From: Warburgia ugandensis
Lineage: Eukaryota > Streptophyta > Magnoliopsida > Canellales > Canellaceae
DNA: 64,000 nucleotides
Reading direction: 5' to 3'
Assembly (NCBI GenBank): GCA_035236585.1
Contig: CP141130.1
Span: 73,727,944-73,791,943, forward strand
Shown: positions 12,283 to 23,814 of the stretch, piece after piece
Layout: every line of letters begins with the position of its first letter
Position numbering within the stretch: the stretch's first letter is position 1
Position numbers and translations under genes: made by a program
The notes under the pieces: generated by a model
What the model was told of the DNA's origin: nothing
The model's database searches: none
What the model saw: only the letters and a program-made list of their open reading frames with translations

Positions 12283-12885
12283 GTTTCAAGTAGTTGAAAG
12301 AAATTTGGAAGTGTTTAGTGAAAGGCTATAACCATTGCACTGGTGAGTCAATTACTCAGGCGACTTTCCATCATATCACCCCAACTTGATCTAAAGATGC
12401 ATCACATCTAAGTGTTGCATAAATTGATTACATCCTGCTAAATTTTTTTTAAGTTAAATGAAGATTTTAAAATACTCTTTAGTGTTAAGGATTTTTTTTT
12501 TGTCTTTTAATAGTTACCCTTTTTGGTAGGATAAGAGAAAATGAAGATAGAGACAAAACTATCTTTAGATTGAAGGAAAAACTTGAATGTCTAATCTCAC
12601 TAGATAAGGAAAGCTTTTCTTATAAAGGCCTCATATTCTCTTCCTTTTTTCACCCTTGTGTGCTCTTGCAATTAGGCCACATGTGTGTGACAATAGGCTT
12701 GTTCTCGTGTATATGCACATGTTTTTGCATGTTTTGTTTTCATTTTGGGTTTATTAAGTAAGCCCATACTGAGTTGGGTATTTGTTGGGCCCACCTTCAT
12801 TGATTAAGTGGAGTTGGATCACTGAATAGTAGTAAAGCCTAGTGAGGGTGTCTAAGAGTGGGCATATCACGTGTGGATGTTCTAG

Positions 12886-13569
12886 TGTGACGACCCGGGT
12901 TTTTCCATGCATATTTCAATACAATATCTAATTCCTAGGGTGGGATGCATCCCTATTTGAAAACCATTTCATAAAAACAATGCAATGTAGAGGAAAAATC
13001 TTTTGTTTTAAACTCATTTTGAAAACCCCGAGTGTCCTTTGCTTTCACAACAACTAAAGTAGTTTTTGAAAATTACTGTAATCATAAATGTCTTCCCAAG
13101 TCTATCTAGTCACAGCTCACAGCCCAACTGTAAATAAATACAGATACATGTTCAAAGGGTAGAGTGTTTACTTACATTTATACTTGTCTCTTCTTTATTT
13201 ACTAAATCGTATCACTAACATTTCCTGATGCTTCTTCTACTCGTGAGTGGAGCTATCCTGAAAAATAATATATTTGGGTGAGTATTTCTCATACCCAATA
13301 GGTGATCTGATACTATTATTTTGAAAACACGGTAGGCAACATGCATGATTCCAAGAGCTTTTCATGTAAAACATCAGTGATTCTTTTTGTGTATACATGC
13401 ATAGTTATGCATAAAACATAAGCTTATTGATGCAAATGGACTCCTTTCTCATAGTCTAGTATTCGATATAAATATGATCAAAATCATGAAATAGTTTTCA
13501 TATATAATGTCCAATTCATTTTGTTTGTAAAATGGATGCAAAAGTAGCGGAAATGCTTGAGGCATTACA
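12886..13569 (-). mobile_element. 684-bp solo LTR
   Basis: It begins TGTGACGACCCGGG and ends AGGCATTACA, flanked by a perfect 5-bp duplication TCTAG (12881-12885 and 13570-13574). On the minus strand it runs from TGTAATGCCTC to CCCGGGTCGTCACA, so the termini are shared with the two giant solo LTRs. No coding capacity. Confidence 0.85.
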
Positions 13570-13829
13570 TCTAGGCTATGTGGACATGTGTATACATAAT
13601 TATAAAGTCAAATTCGTGAATAAATTGCCAAGTCAAATATTCATAAAACCCATCAAACATTCATAAAAAGTTTAGGAAAAAATTAGTAGAGAGGCATTAT
13701 AAGAATGTGAATTTTAGTTTTTCTATGCCAGTTTGTTATTAGGTTTACACGTGATATTTGATAATTTAATAATTTATTAGTAAATTCACATTAAATTTCA
13801 AAACAAAAGCGCTTCTAAAATAGGCCAGG

Positions 13830-14290
13830 AGATCAAAAAGTTGAAACTTTTTCAATAAAATTTCAATCATATGGAGAATTTTGTAACTATGTGTGTGCAT
13901 GTGGTAGGCTATGTAGCAGAGTGTAGAAGGTTCGTCCCCTCAATATAGAGACAGCTATACCATTTAGGCCCATCTCATCACATGGTTCCCATCCAAGATT
14001 GAGAGAGTAGGAGTGAGAGATTTCAGCTATTTTAAGAGGCATTGGGAATAGTCCCGCATTAGCTCTTGTGAAAGGAATAGTAAGGAGGTGCTCTCCCCTG
14101 TATAAAGGGGATATCTCTTCATTGTTCCATGAGTTTGAGTGCTAAGAGAAAGGTGCTCTATTGGTTCTCCTCTTCTATTCAATAAAGTCTTTTTGAGATA
14201 TTAATTGTTTTTCAAGTTCCTTAGGTTTTTTTAGATCTAGTACTTGTACAAGTTTCTATGAACTTTGAGACTTCGAACTTGTGCGGTCAA
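13830..14290 (+). mobile_element. Possible second LTR type with promoter and poly(A) signals
   Basis: A TATA-like 'gtataaagg' (near 14100) is followed about 80 bp later by 'caataaag' (near 14180). The U3-R-like spacing resembles a retrotransposon LTR. Edges and target duplication were not found; a decayed promoter region is an alternative. Confidence 0.3.
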
Positions 14291-14499
14291 ATTCTCATAC
14301 TCTTTGATGGTGCTTTCTCGGTTATACTCTTTGTTGCAAGTTTCTATACTCTTTGAGACTAAGAACTTGTCCTACATCTTTTGTTTAATGCATTTTCTTC
14401 CAAATTTAAAATACATACTTTGTATTTTTCTCTTTTATATTTATCTTTTCCTAAAAAGCAAGTAAATTTCTTTCATTCTTGTAAATAAATAACTAATAG

Positions 14500-14860
14500 C
14501 CAAAACGAGGTGGTGCTACAATGGAGTATAATACGAGTGATGCGTCTCTACATTCTTCCTTCATATCCTTATCAGTGATGACATTATCTCTTTTATAGTT
14601 AATGGATCAATTTCCTTATTGATAGAGTGCTTGACATGATGAAAATAGTTAGATTTTTAATTTTTTTTTGGAAAGTTAGATACATATACACTTATCCACA
14701 ACCTCGAACCCTGATCCCCTTGGTGAAATTGTCGCATTGTCTTAGAAGGCTTTTGTGTAAATAGTTAAAATTTCCTAATTAATTTAGAGAGGGCAAGTTG
14801 TGGCTTGTTGATGTTACTCTAGTGAATTGGTGATCAATTGATACAAACACATTATTTTGG
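14500..14860. repeat. Dispersed repeat R1, copy 1 (empty site)
   Basis: Shares with 17690-17942 the blocks 'aatggagtataat', 'atgatgaaaatagttag' and 'tacacttat.caca.cctc', then 'cttagaa.gc..' and 'taaatagtta'. It then continues colinearly with the sequence after 30706 ('tttcttaattaacttggaga...cttgatgttact'). This copy has neither the SINE nor the Harbinger element, so it records the pre-insertion arrangement. Confidence 0.75.
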
Positions 14861-14928
14861 TAATGGATCTTTGAATTCTTAAATTAAATGTTTTTATAGT
14901 TGCTTCTTCTTCTTCTCCTCCTTTGTTT

Positions 14929-14930
<2 letters not shown>

Positions 14931-14974
<44 letters not shown>
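14931..14974. repeat. (TG)22 microsatellite
   Basis: Uninterrupted TG dinucleotide run. Confidence 0.98.
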
Positions 14975-14977
<3 letters not shown>

Positions 14978-15480
14978 AGAGAAAGAAAACTTCCTAAGGA
15001 GAGGCCAAGATGGTCTTAAGAAGCTCCAAATATATTAATGTGGTTGAGGTAATGACCCGCAAGGCCAACTCTCCATGGTGTGACCGGCAGTGTCCACAGT
15101 GCCCAAACAATGACTTCACTGCTAAGGCATTGATAGAATAGTGGCATAAAAAGGAGGCTCTGTGATGGGATATTATAGTTTTTAGATTGATCATGGGTGT
15201 ACCTCTCTAATATTTTAGGAAAACGAAAAACACTGCCACATAAACAACCAAAAGAAAACAAACAACAAAATCAAGTTAACAGCGCTATAACTTAAAGCCA
15301 CCAATATGCCAATGTTATCCTTGAGAAATGCTATTTTGGCTATTGATTGGCAAGAATGTTCCCTCCACTTTTCTAAATTGTAAGGGATCCTTTACTGGTC
15401 TGTGAGCTTTCTATTTGCGGTTTCCTTTTCGCATCGCCGTGGCTCCCATCTTGGATGGGTATTGTAGATTGTCTTAATCT

Positions 15481-17470
15481 TTTTTGAGAAAATGTTGATT
15501 TTATTGATAGGATGAGGCGAGCCCTTCTCGTGGCCGCATGCAAAAGATAGAGGTGAACTATATGTATAACTACAAGTTAATTAGAAATCAACTCATACCA
15601 TATCAAAAATCTATACAACAATAACGCCACCCTAGGCATGTTTATGGCCCAAAATCAGTAGTGCTTGATTCTTAACTCATAGAGGTTTACACCATCTTTT
15701 TGATAGATCATCAGCTATGTCATTGGAAGATCTGAGTGTATGAGTTAAGGTTACTTGCGATTATAATGCTGTGATATTTTGAATGTGATCAATGATGCCC
15801 CAAAATTACCATGGTGGGGATGATTCGGTCTCATCCAGGAAATTACGTTTGTCGAATCACCTTCGACAATTAAAGGTGCTGGATCAACTGATTTCCAGAT
15901 TTTGATCGATCTCCTCTAGAAATGGCTTCATTAGAGTGGATATGACCCACAAGACCCGCATAATGGAAGTTTTTCTCACCTGCTATATATCTTAAGATTC
16001 CTCCAGTCCCAGTTGGGCCCAGGTTTCCAAAACTCGCCCCATCAAAGTTCAGTTTGAAGCTGTTCGTCGTCGGAGGCCATCTAGGATTGGCTTTATTTTT
16101 GTAACTCCTGCTAGCTACTATCTCTGACCACGTTCAATAACTTTAAATTTTGACGTAATTGATGCCCATCTATCAGTCAGCTTAATATATTTGCTACCAA
16201 ATCATTTCGTAGCCTTTTGTTCTAGGGAAGTTCAATTGATACATGAAATCCTCAAATGTATTTGGCAAAACCCATTTTACTTTGAACCAGCAGAGGCTCG
16301 CATGCCATATCTATTGCTTGACTTGGCATTGGATAAAAACATGATTTCTATTCTCAGCTTATTCGAACTAGCAGAGGATCGTAAGCCATATCTGTTGCGT
16401 GACTTGGCATTGGATAGAAACATGATTTCTGTTCTCAGATTCTCGCCATCCCCTATCAAGGAGTTTGTCGAAGGTCAGTAGCTTATCGTGAGCTGTGAGC
16501 CATGCATGAAAGGAGAACTTGGGTGGTATATATGGCATCCACACCAAGTGGGCATGCTCCTATTCCCTTCTTTGATGTTTCAAGATGGCATATGTAGACC
16601 TTACTTCGAACATCCCATTTGAAGTCTTGATCCAGATCATTTTATCATTCTTCCAAAAGTTTCTGACCACTGATTGTAGTTCTCCCATAAGTTCTTCGAA
16701 TTGATCTCGTTCTAGACCCCGCAGTCTCCTGCATAGCTGGATATGCCATTTCTGATCCTGTCGTTCGATTAAGAAGTTTTCATTCAGTTTTCTATATTGG
16801 CTTGAGTGCTGCTCTATGTAGGTAGGAGTCTTTAATAAGTTTGATCAACGAACTATAGATCGGATCAGAAGTTTATTTTGTCTCCAATTCCAGCATATAA
16901 CCATGCATCACTCCTGAATGTATCCAAGAGTTTGGGAATATCCTCTTCCTCAGTCCACCATATTTGTTTGCAGCGGTATCCAACTGCGATAAAATTTCTC
17001 CACAACAAGCCATCATTGGTAGCATGTCTCCACACAAGCACTTGCAAAGGAGCACGTCAGTGACTTCTCATAGACTTCTAATCCCGAGCAGCTTTATTTT
17101 TTGGGTTGGAAAATGTTATCTCATGCCACTGGATGCATTTCCCTTTTCTCCACCCATCCCTTCCATAGAAATTAAGCTCCTTCGAGTGTTTTCCATTCGA
17201 GTTATTACTTGTCTAGGTACAAATATAAGGACCTCATATATGTAGGTAGATTTGCTAAGAATGCCTTAATTAGTGCGACTCTTCCGTCTCTAGATAAGAA
17301 TGCAATTTTCCATGTTGCTAGCCTTTTTTAGTGCCTTTCAATCATTTACTCCCATATGCTAGCATTCGGTCTACCAATTGAAAGAGGGCATATTCCAATA
17401 CAGTAACAAGGTAAGACGGCTGTTTTGCATCCAAGTTCTTTGGCCATTTGCATCAATTCGCCTTCGCCTG
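15481..17470 (-). mobile_element. 5'-truncated LINE (RT C-terminal part and RNase H)
   Basis: Flanked by a 17-bp duplication GTAGATTG[T/C]CTTAATCT (15464-15480 and 17471-17487), with a short poly(T) at the low-coordinate edge. That marks the 3' end of a minus-strand insert. Reading down from 17460 the minus strand gives GCKTAVLPYYCIGICPLS, then ERH, a stop, KRLATWKIAFLSRDG, RVALIKAFLANLPTYMRSL. These resemble the LINE 'W..+.LS.GGR..LI+.VL..IP.Y' region, followed by a decayed zf-RVT-like part and an RNase H remnant containing VEGDSTNVISW (about 15800-15880). Multiple stops; not functional. The target-primed insertion signature is clear. Confidence 0.85.
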
Positions 17471-17499
17471 GTAGATTGCCTTAATCTACAATGAATTCT

Positions 17500-17689
17500 C
17501 ATTAAAAAACGATAAGCATAATTACGAAAAAAGAAAAGAAAATTATAATTATAATTTCTAAAAGAGAAAATATATAATTATGCAGTTTGAATTTTGGGAC
17601 AAAATATTGGTTCATCGGCTCCATTCATTTGCAATTCTGTTTTCTATGCTCATCTTCCCCAATAAACAAGTTAATCTCGGCCATCGTAA
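17500..17689. other. Short AT-rich spacer
   Basis: No gene or repeat recognised between the LINE target duplication and the R1 copy. Confidence 0.5.
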
Positions 17690-17942
17690 CAAATCAACAG
17701 CCAATAACCAAAATGGGGCGGTGTTGCAATGGAGTATAATTAGTGCGATAGCCAAAACAATCCTTATCAAAGATATTAGCTTCCTTGTTGGCAGATCGCC
17801 CGCATGATGAAAATAGTTAGTATTTCCTTTTGTGCTTTTAAAAGTTGGGCACAAGTACACTTATACACAGCCTCAAAACCTAGTTCCCAAATGAAAGACT
17901 TCTTGTGCCAATGCCCTTAGAAAGCCTCCAGATAAATAGTTA
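17690..17942. repeat. Dispersed repeat R1, copy 2, left part
   Basis: Colinear with 14515-14763 (shared blocks listed for copy 1). It is interrupted at 'taaatagtta' by an Au SINE and then by the Harbinger element; the right part resumes at 30706. Confidence 0.75.
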
Positions 17943-18100
17943 ACAAGGACAGCCTCGGTACACAAAGCTTCTGTGGAATTCAAAACAGGGGCAAATCACA
18001 AGGGCTTATAGTACGCAGTCTTATTTTACATTTTTATAAGAGGAATTTGTGACTTCAAAGTAACACAACGATAACTTTTACTATTGCCCAAGCTCCCTTC
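17943..18100 (-). mobile_element. Au-family SINE (degenerate)
   Basis: Minus-strand Au SINE landmarks are present but worn ('gaagggagcttgggcaat', 'gtaaaataagactgcgtact', 'gtgtaccgaggctgtcc'). An 18-bp duplication CCTCC[A/G]GATAAATAGTTA flanks it (17925-17942 and 18101-18118). The downstream copy of this duplication supplied the TTA used by the Harbinger insertion, so the SINE came first. Confidence 0.85.
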
Positions 18101-18118
18101 CCTCCGGATAAATAGTTA

Positions 18119-18142
18119 GGGGGGTTTATTCAATTGCACATG
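18119..18142 (+). repeat. Harbinger left terminal inverted repeat
   Basis: Starts GGGGGGTTTATTCAATTGCA immediately after the TTA duplication. Mismatches to the right end are at positions 13, 17, 19 and 21. Confidence 0.9.
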
Positions 18143-18385
18143 TTAGGCGTTTTTGAGATATGCCAGCATATCTCAAATGTGCACGTTATTAAACTGCGAT
18201 ATCTTCAGCATATTTGAGATATCGGGTTTATTTAATTGCGTTATCTTCTGCACATTTGAGATATCGAGTTTATTTAACTCTGATATCTTCGGCACATCTA
18301 AAATATCAGTTTTATTTAATTGCGAGATGTTTCACATATTTAAGATATCAACTTTATTTAACATATGGATGAGCTGATATCTTTT
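18125..18385. repeat. Left subterminal palindromic array
   Basis: About five imperfect units of about 45 bp combine a copy of the terminal motif (TTTATTTAATTGCG) with GATATC-centred hairpins (for example 'tttgagatatgccagcatatc' over a 20-base palindromic core). Such subterminal repeats are the usual binding sites for the transposition proteins; that role is inferred here. Confidence 0.8.
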
Positions 18386-18479
18386 GCGTTTTGAAAATAT
18401 GCCAAACCATTTTCACAGTGTAAACATGCCCTTAGTTTAGTGAGAGAAAAAACAACTTTCAACTTGCGTTTTCTAGTGA

Positions 18480-18850
18480 GAGAAGAGAAGCAGGGGGAAA
18501 CCCTCACATTTTCGTTCTAAGCAGAACCCCTCAGTACCACATTCAACCCTCATATTCGTTGTATTCGTTCATCTTCGTTCTAACCAGAAACCCTCACATC
18601 TTCCTGGGCTGCATCTTCGTTCCAAGTAGAACCCCTCACATCTTCCTGGGCTGCATCTTCGTTCTAAGCAAAACCCCTCACATCTTCGTTCTAAGCAGAA
18701 ACCCTCACATCTTCCTTCTACAAGTAGGAAACCATAGAAGCTGGATAGAAGAAGGAAACCCTAGTCTGCTTCCACGAAGAGAACAGGTAGGAAATTTCCA
18801 TTTCCCACCTGAGGTGGTAGATCTGCCAGCATTGCTTCTGAACAGGTAAA
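18480..18850 (+). promoter_or_regulatory. Probable 5' leader of the Harbinger transcript
   Basis: A C/T-rich stretch contains four or five imperfect direct repeats of 'cttcgttctaagcagaacccc' cut by 'cacatcttcctgggctgcat'. It ends in a plausible splice donor 'gaacag|gtaaat' near 18845. With an acceptor 'tttttcag|atg' at 22322 this suggests a leader exon and a 3.5-kb intron ahead of the Myb/SANT gene. The exact start site cannot be read. Confidence 0.4.
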
Positions 18851-21105
18851 TAATGTCCCAAAAAATAACCCGATCTTTCCCAGACGGGTCTGCTTCTTCA
18901 TCTTTGCGCAGGTTTTCGTTTGTTCAATTTCTTGCAAGGCCCATGACCAATTTTATTCCGGTCATGCCCAATTTTACGTGCTTTTCTTATTCAGTTTTAT
19001 TTACTTTATTTGAAGCTTATCTGCATTTTGGTTTGAAGGGATTCTTCATTTTATTTTTTGGGATTTTTTTATATGTAATCATTTTTCCCCTTAATTGCTT
19101 GGACCACGACCTGATGTTAAGAAGTAGGTTGCTGGTTGAAGAATGGGGGAGTTGTTAATAAACCGCTGAATTCCACTGCACAGATGCTACGCTAGTAAAG
19201 ACCAACAGATGTATACGGCTCTTAAAAACATTGTTTGGCTGCAATTCCCTGCCAGTAAAGACTCAATGAAACCCTTGCTTCAAACATAACCACTTCTCTA
19301 TATGGTTTTCATGTTCTGTATTGAGCATGTTATATGATTGAAGATTCTTTGGAAGCATTAAAACAATTTGAACCTGGTAACTGAATGCTATGTGATCTTG
19401 CAGTTTCTTTATCAAAGCAGAAACGATGTTGGACCCTTAATTGAGCAAGGTTCCTTTTTCAATAACTCCTGTTATGTTTTGGAGAATATTCGGCTCTCTA
19501 TTAAGACCAAGGCCATCCATAAATTTTGTTCTTTACAAAAATTATTTGCATGTGTCTTGTGATATGATGTTTGTGGTAGTTTGTTGGAGACATTCATAGG
19601 CTATTAGTTTTTTGTATGGTTTTAAGTTAAACCTATGCCAATTATGCAGTCTTTTATTTATGCTTACCCCATTCTGTATCTGCTGCTTGACAATTGAGAT
19701 TGATTAATCCCTGCTGAGCATCTGTGAGGACTGAACCCATATTGAGAAGGGACAGATCCTCATTACTTTTGGAATCTCTATACATTCTTTCTTTTTTTTT
19801 TGTCCAAGAGCAAGTTGCATTTTGAAGAGCTTGACCTTGTATAAGCTTATACGTTTAATTCAAGTTCAAAGTTAGGATTCAACCCTCAGTTGAATTCGCT
19901 GATGTCTGATGATTCCAACATTAGTTTACTGAAGCTTACGTTTTTAGTAAAGCGTCAGGTTGCTTAGTTTGAACTTGATTCCCTGTTTGTAAATATGATG
20001 CTCTCATGAACTATATTATCTTAACAATGCCAAAACATCTGCTTTATGAAGTGCTCTTTTATGCATGCTTATTGATGTGGGAGGTCCCTTTCTTTCTTTT
20101 GAGTTTCTAGGATATCACTTTCACAAACTGAAACAATGCTACTTGTTGCATCTGGCTGCTCACTTTTTCCATTCTGCCTTTTTCTGATGATTGTTCATCA
20201 TGCATTTGATTATTGGTCCTAAGCATATCAATTTTATGGTTGATTTTATGTATCTTTCCGGTTGTCAATCTCATGATAAAGAAATGGCTTGACTTCTTTT
20301 GAGGTCCTCTAGACCAATTTTCAAGAAATTAAAGGTACTAATATGTTTTTCCCTCTCCTCAATGGGTAAGAGAGGGCTAATGAGCTTGCAAGCAGGATAA
20401 ACATGCATCCAAATCAGATTGATATTATGCACTTGCTGAAACTCAGGCCAAATTCAATCACTTGAACAAAATTTCTTGCTATACAGCACCTGGTTGGACA
20501 GCAATTTGACCATTTAGTTCAAATTAGAAATAACTCTCCACTACTATGTTACTTTTCAGCCTACAAATTTTAGTTTTTCCTATTTGGCTATTTATGCTTC
20601 CAATTAGCAGTGTTGATAAGAATCAAAGAACTAAAAAACCAAAGACAACAGAACTAAAGATTAGATTCTGGTCCTTCAATTAGGAACCATGGCCAGGTTC
20701 CAATTCTTTTTCAATGTAGATTCTGGATGTTCCATGTATCAAACGAGCAAGGAAATCAGATTGTTGCCTTCTTGTTGAATTGGATTATATTCGTATCAAT
20801 GTCTTTATTGCATATCTTTATATATATGTTCATTTCCCTTGATAAAAAATTTCATATGTTCTTTGCAATAAGTGAGTGATCTCCAAAGATTTATTTGGGT
20901 CTTATATGTTGAGAAGTGTTCTTCAAGTGGGAGATGTAGGAGTTGTCAACCAATGGACTTCTGAACTGAGTAAACAGGGTATTCTAAACCTTGTTTGGTT
21001 CTATTCTGTAGTCACTGAATTGATATATGATATTATGTGGTTAATTGTAGTAATCTTGTAAAAGACTGTCATGATTACTGGAATATCTTGTAATAGCTAG
21101 AATGG

Positions 21106-21152
<47 letters not shown>

Positions 21153-22322
21153 GTTTGACTTGTTATTTGGTCAATTGCTATAGTTTCACTTTAGTTATAG
21201 TCGATAAAGATTGGCATGATCTTTACTTCTTTTTCATGTATTTCCAACTTCACATGGAATATTGTCTCCATGTTCAGTTTGGTTTTGATGTGATTGATGG
21301 AAAGAAACATGAGGATATGCTTTTGTTACTAGCTTCATGTAGTATATTTTTCAGCTTTGCCAATATCTTCCCTGTTTCCATTTGTATACTTTATGGTAAG
21401 TGAGAATTCACATGGAAGCTTCTGTAGTAAGTAGTAGCTAGTCTCCATACTAAAGAAACTTCCAAAATGTATCATTAATAGATTATGTATAATTTTCCTT
21501 ATTGATAGATTATGTAGAAGTTCATTTATTTCCTTTTAGTCATCAAGCTTTGACTCTAGATATGAATCATGTTTATTTGACATTATATTGAAGCAACATC
21601 CTATAAGCAACATTAACTTACCTGGTGTTCTTGGTAAGATGATAGAGCATGCATTTTAAAGTAATCAACTTATTGATTGCTGAGAATGATTCTGACATAG
21701 GATCCATCTTACATGTTCTCTAGATCTGCTTAATCCCTTAGAAGATGATAAAATGGTTCCAAAAGTTGAGTCTTTTAGATAGATCTATCCCTGATTAAAC
21801 AGAGCAGCTACTGCCACAAAGCAACAATTAAAAAATAATTACTAAAGTTAAATTTATGTTATCTAGAACTAAATTCCTTTGTGTTTTAATCCTCAAACAA
21901 TAAAATTTACTTTAGGAGACATATGAAACCAGATCCAGGAATGGATTAATGTGAAATTGTTTTAAACCCGAAACTTCTTTGTTTCAATTGGTTTTCGTAG
22001 TTGGGGTTTTTAGAATTCGAGGGCTTAATTTATTAGTTTTTGTAGTAAGAACTCTAGCTTTTCCCCCCTTGATGATTGCAGCCTTTTATATTTCTGTTGG
22101 TCTAACCACGTTGTCAACGACGTTTCCTGCTGTAAAGCACAAGTAAAAAGCATCATGTTGAAAAATTGTAACAGTATTATTCTAGAAATCAAGTTGTAGA
22201 GTCTTGTTTGATAGAATCCATAGGGAAGAAGTAGAGGTACCTTTCATCCAAACTTTGATCCTTCAACTATATTATTTTTATGCATCCTCTTATTGGTATG
22301 ATATATTGGAGACATTTTTCAG
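18851..22322 (+). other. Non-coding interior of the Harbinger element (probable 5'-UTR intron)
   Basis: T-rich intron-like sequence with no protein similarity recognised. Contains an (AT)n run at about 21107-21151. ORFs at 18853-19158, 20876-21061 and 21155-21403 have no recognisable domain. Confidence 0.45.
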
Positions 22323-23397
22323 ATGCCACGCAAAAGAAAGGAAAGAGTCTCTGTGACACCTAGTCCTATTTATGCCGAAGATATGGACAATGTGTCTGAA
22401 GACATTGTTGATGGAGACAAGGGACCATACAATAAATGGACCAAGGAACAAGAGGACTTTATCCTCGAAACACTTTATGATGAAATCATAGAGGGGAGAA
22501 TCATCGCAACAGGGGGTATGCCAAAGGGTGTGGTGATCAAGGAATTGTTGGTTCGCTTCAAAGAGTGATTTGGAGTTGATTTAACAATGAAGCAATTGAA
22601 TACCAAAATACGACTTTTCAAAAGCAAGTACATGACGCTTGCAAAGTTAAGGAATGGAGACTTAGGATTAGGGTGGGATGTAGAGAGAAATTGCTTCCTT
22701 GCAACCCCAGATATCATGAACACCCACCTCCAGGTAATGCACCACACCAATTCTATAATAATATACGTCAACTTTACAATCATGTTAACAAATGTTTATA
22801 TATGTACAGTCGAATCTGGAAGCTTGGTGCTTATTTGGGAGGAATTTATGGAATTATGACCACCTGGAGACGGTGTTTGGGAGGAGCATTGCCACGGAAG
22901 AATTTTTCTCAAGGATCAATATTTCTGTAGATGATGAAGGACTTCTTGGATCGAGAATGGGTGGCAGTCAATATACACACCTAGTTGAGCAAGTATATAG
23001 ACCCGATATGCCAAATGTGGATGTTGATGCATTTTACTCCCATGGCTCATATTATCAGGAGGAAGCTGAGGGGGATAATGATGGATTGCACGCACAAGAA
23101 CCATCTGGAAACCTTCCTCAACCCCCAATACGCCAGAATACTTCCACAACATCATCCTCAATTCCCTCCTCAAAGTTAGTTAACCCACGGCGAGCGTGGA
23201 CAAAAGGGAAGCAAGCTGGTCAATCATCATCCTCAACATGCAATGATCATCCTCCATTAATTGATCCTTCCATTATATCAAGGTTGGAATGACTTGCAGG
23301 CATAGACAACTCGTGGATGACTGCATTGGATTCTTTGGAGGATCTGACCGAGATGGAAAAGGTTAAGGCATATAGTATTCTCCAAAAAAGGATATAG
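22323..23397 (+). pseudogene. Harbinger Myb/SANT-like DNA-binding protein
   Basis: The partner protein of PIF/Harbinger transposases; in the family it binds the subterminal repeats and brings the nuclease to the nucleus. Exon 1 (22323-22733) starts MPRKRKERVSV directly after an acceptor (ttttcag). It carries the Myb/SANT-like core: KWTKEQEDFILETLYDEIIE, then GVVIKELLVRFKE, a stop, then FGVDLTMKQLNTKIRLFKSK and YMTLAKLRNGDLGLGWD. Exon 2 (22810-23397) joins in phase zero: SNLEAWCLFGRNLWNYDHLE, then a Ser/Pro/Gln-rich linker, then the conserved C-terminal block DNSWMTALDSLEDLTEMEKV. Two in-frame TGA codons (22566-22568 and 23290-23292) interrupt it. Both fit CGA (Arg) to TGA. Splice sites are canonical. 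Confidence 0.85.
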
Positions 23398-23814
23398 GCT
23401 TTAGGGAGGGTTTTGCACGTTGGTCGCAGGATAGACAGCTCTTGTATGTTAAGATGCACCTATAGGTGTTTGGTGTTTCCAAAGAAACTATTTTACTTAA
23501 ATCTCTTTGGTGTGTATTTATATTGGACCTCTATACGCCATATTTATTATGGTTAAACATATAGTATTTCGTACATTGAGTCGACGAAGTGTGTATTTAT
23601 ATTGGACCTCTTTACTTCTATATGAATGATGTTGTAATATGCATATTACAATTGAAAATTTCCATGGTTATAAAAGTTGATTAATCGCATGTAACGCATC
23701 ACATGTGTATACTATGCAATGGCTCAACCAACAATTGAAACTTTGTCAACAATTTGTAATATATAAGTAAAATTTATTTACAAGATAATATAGGTTTCAT
23801 GTGCGATAATACAG
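23398..23814. other. Spacer between the two Harbinger genes
   Basis: Contains a repeated phrase 'gtgtatttatattggacctc' at about 23510 and 23590. No coding signal. Confidence 0.5.

Noticed and set aside
22475-23173. Antisense ORFs across the Myb/SANT gene
   Set aside because: Shadow frames of the plus-strand gene whose exons and motifs are clear.
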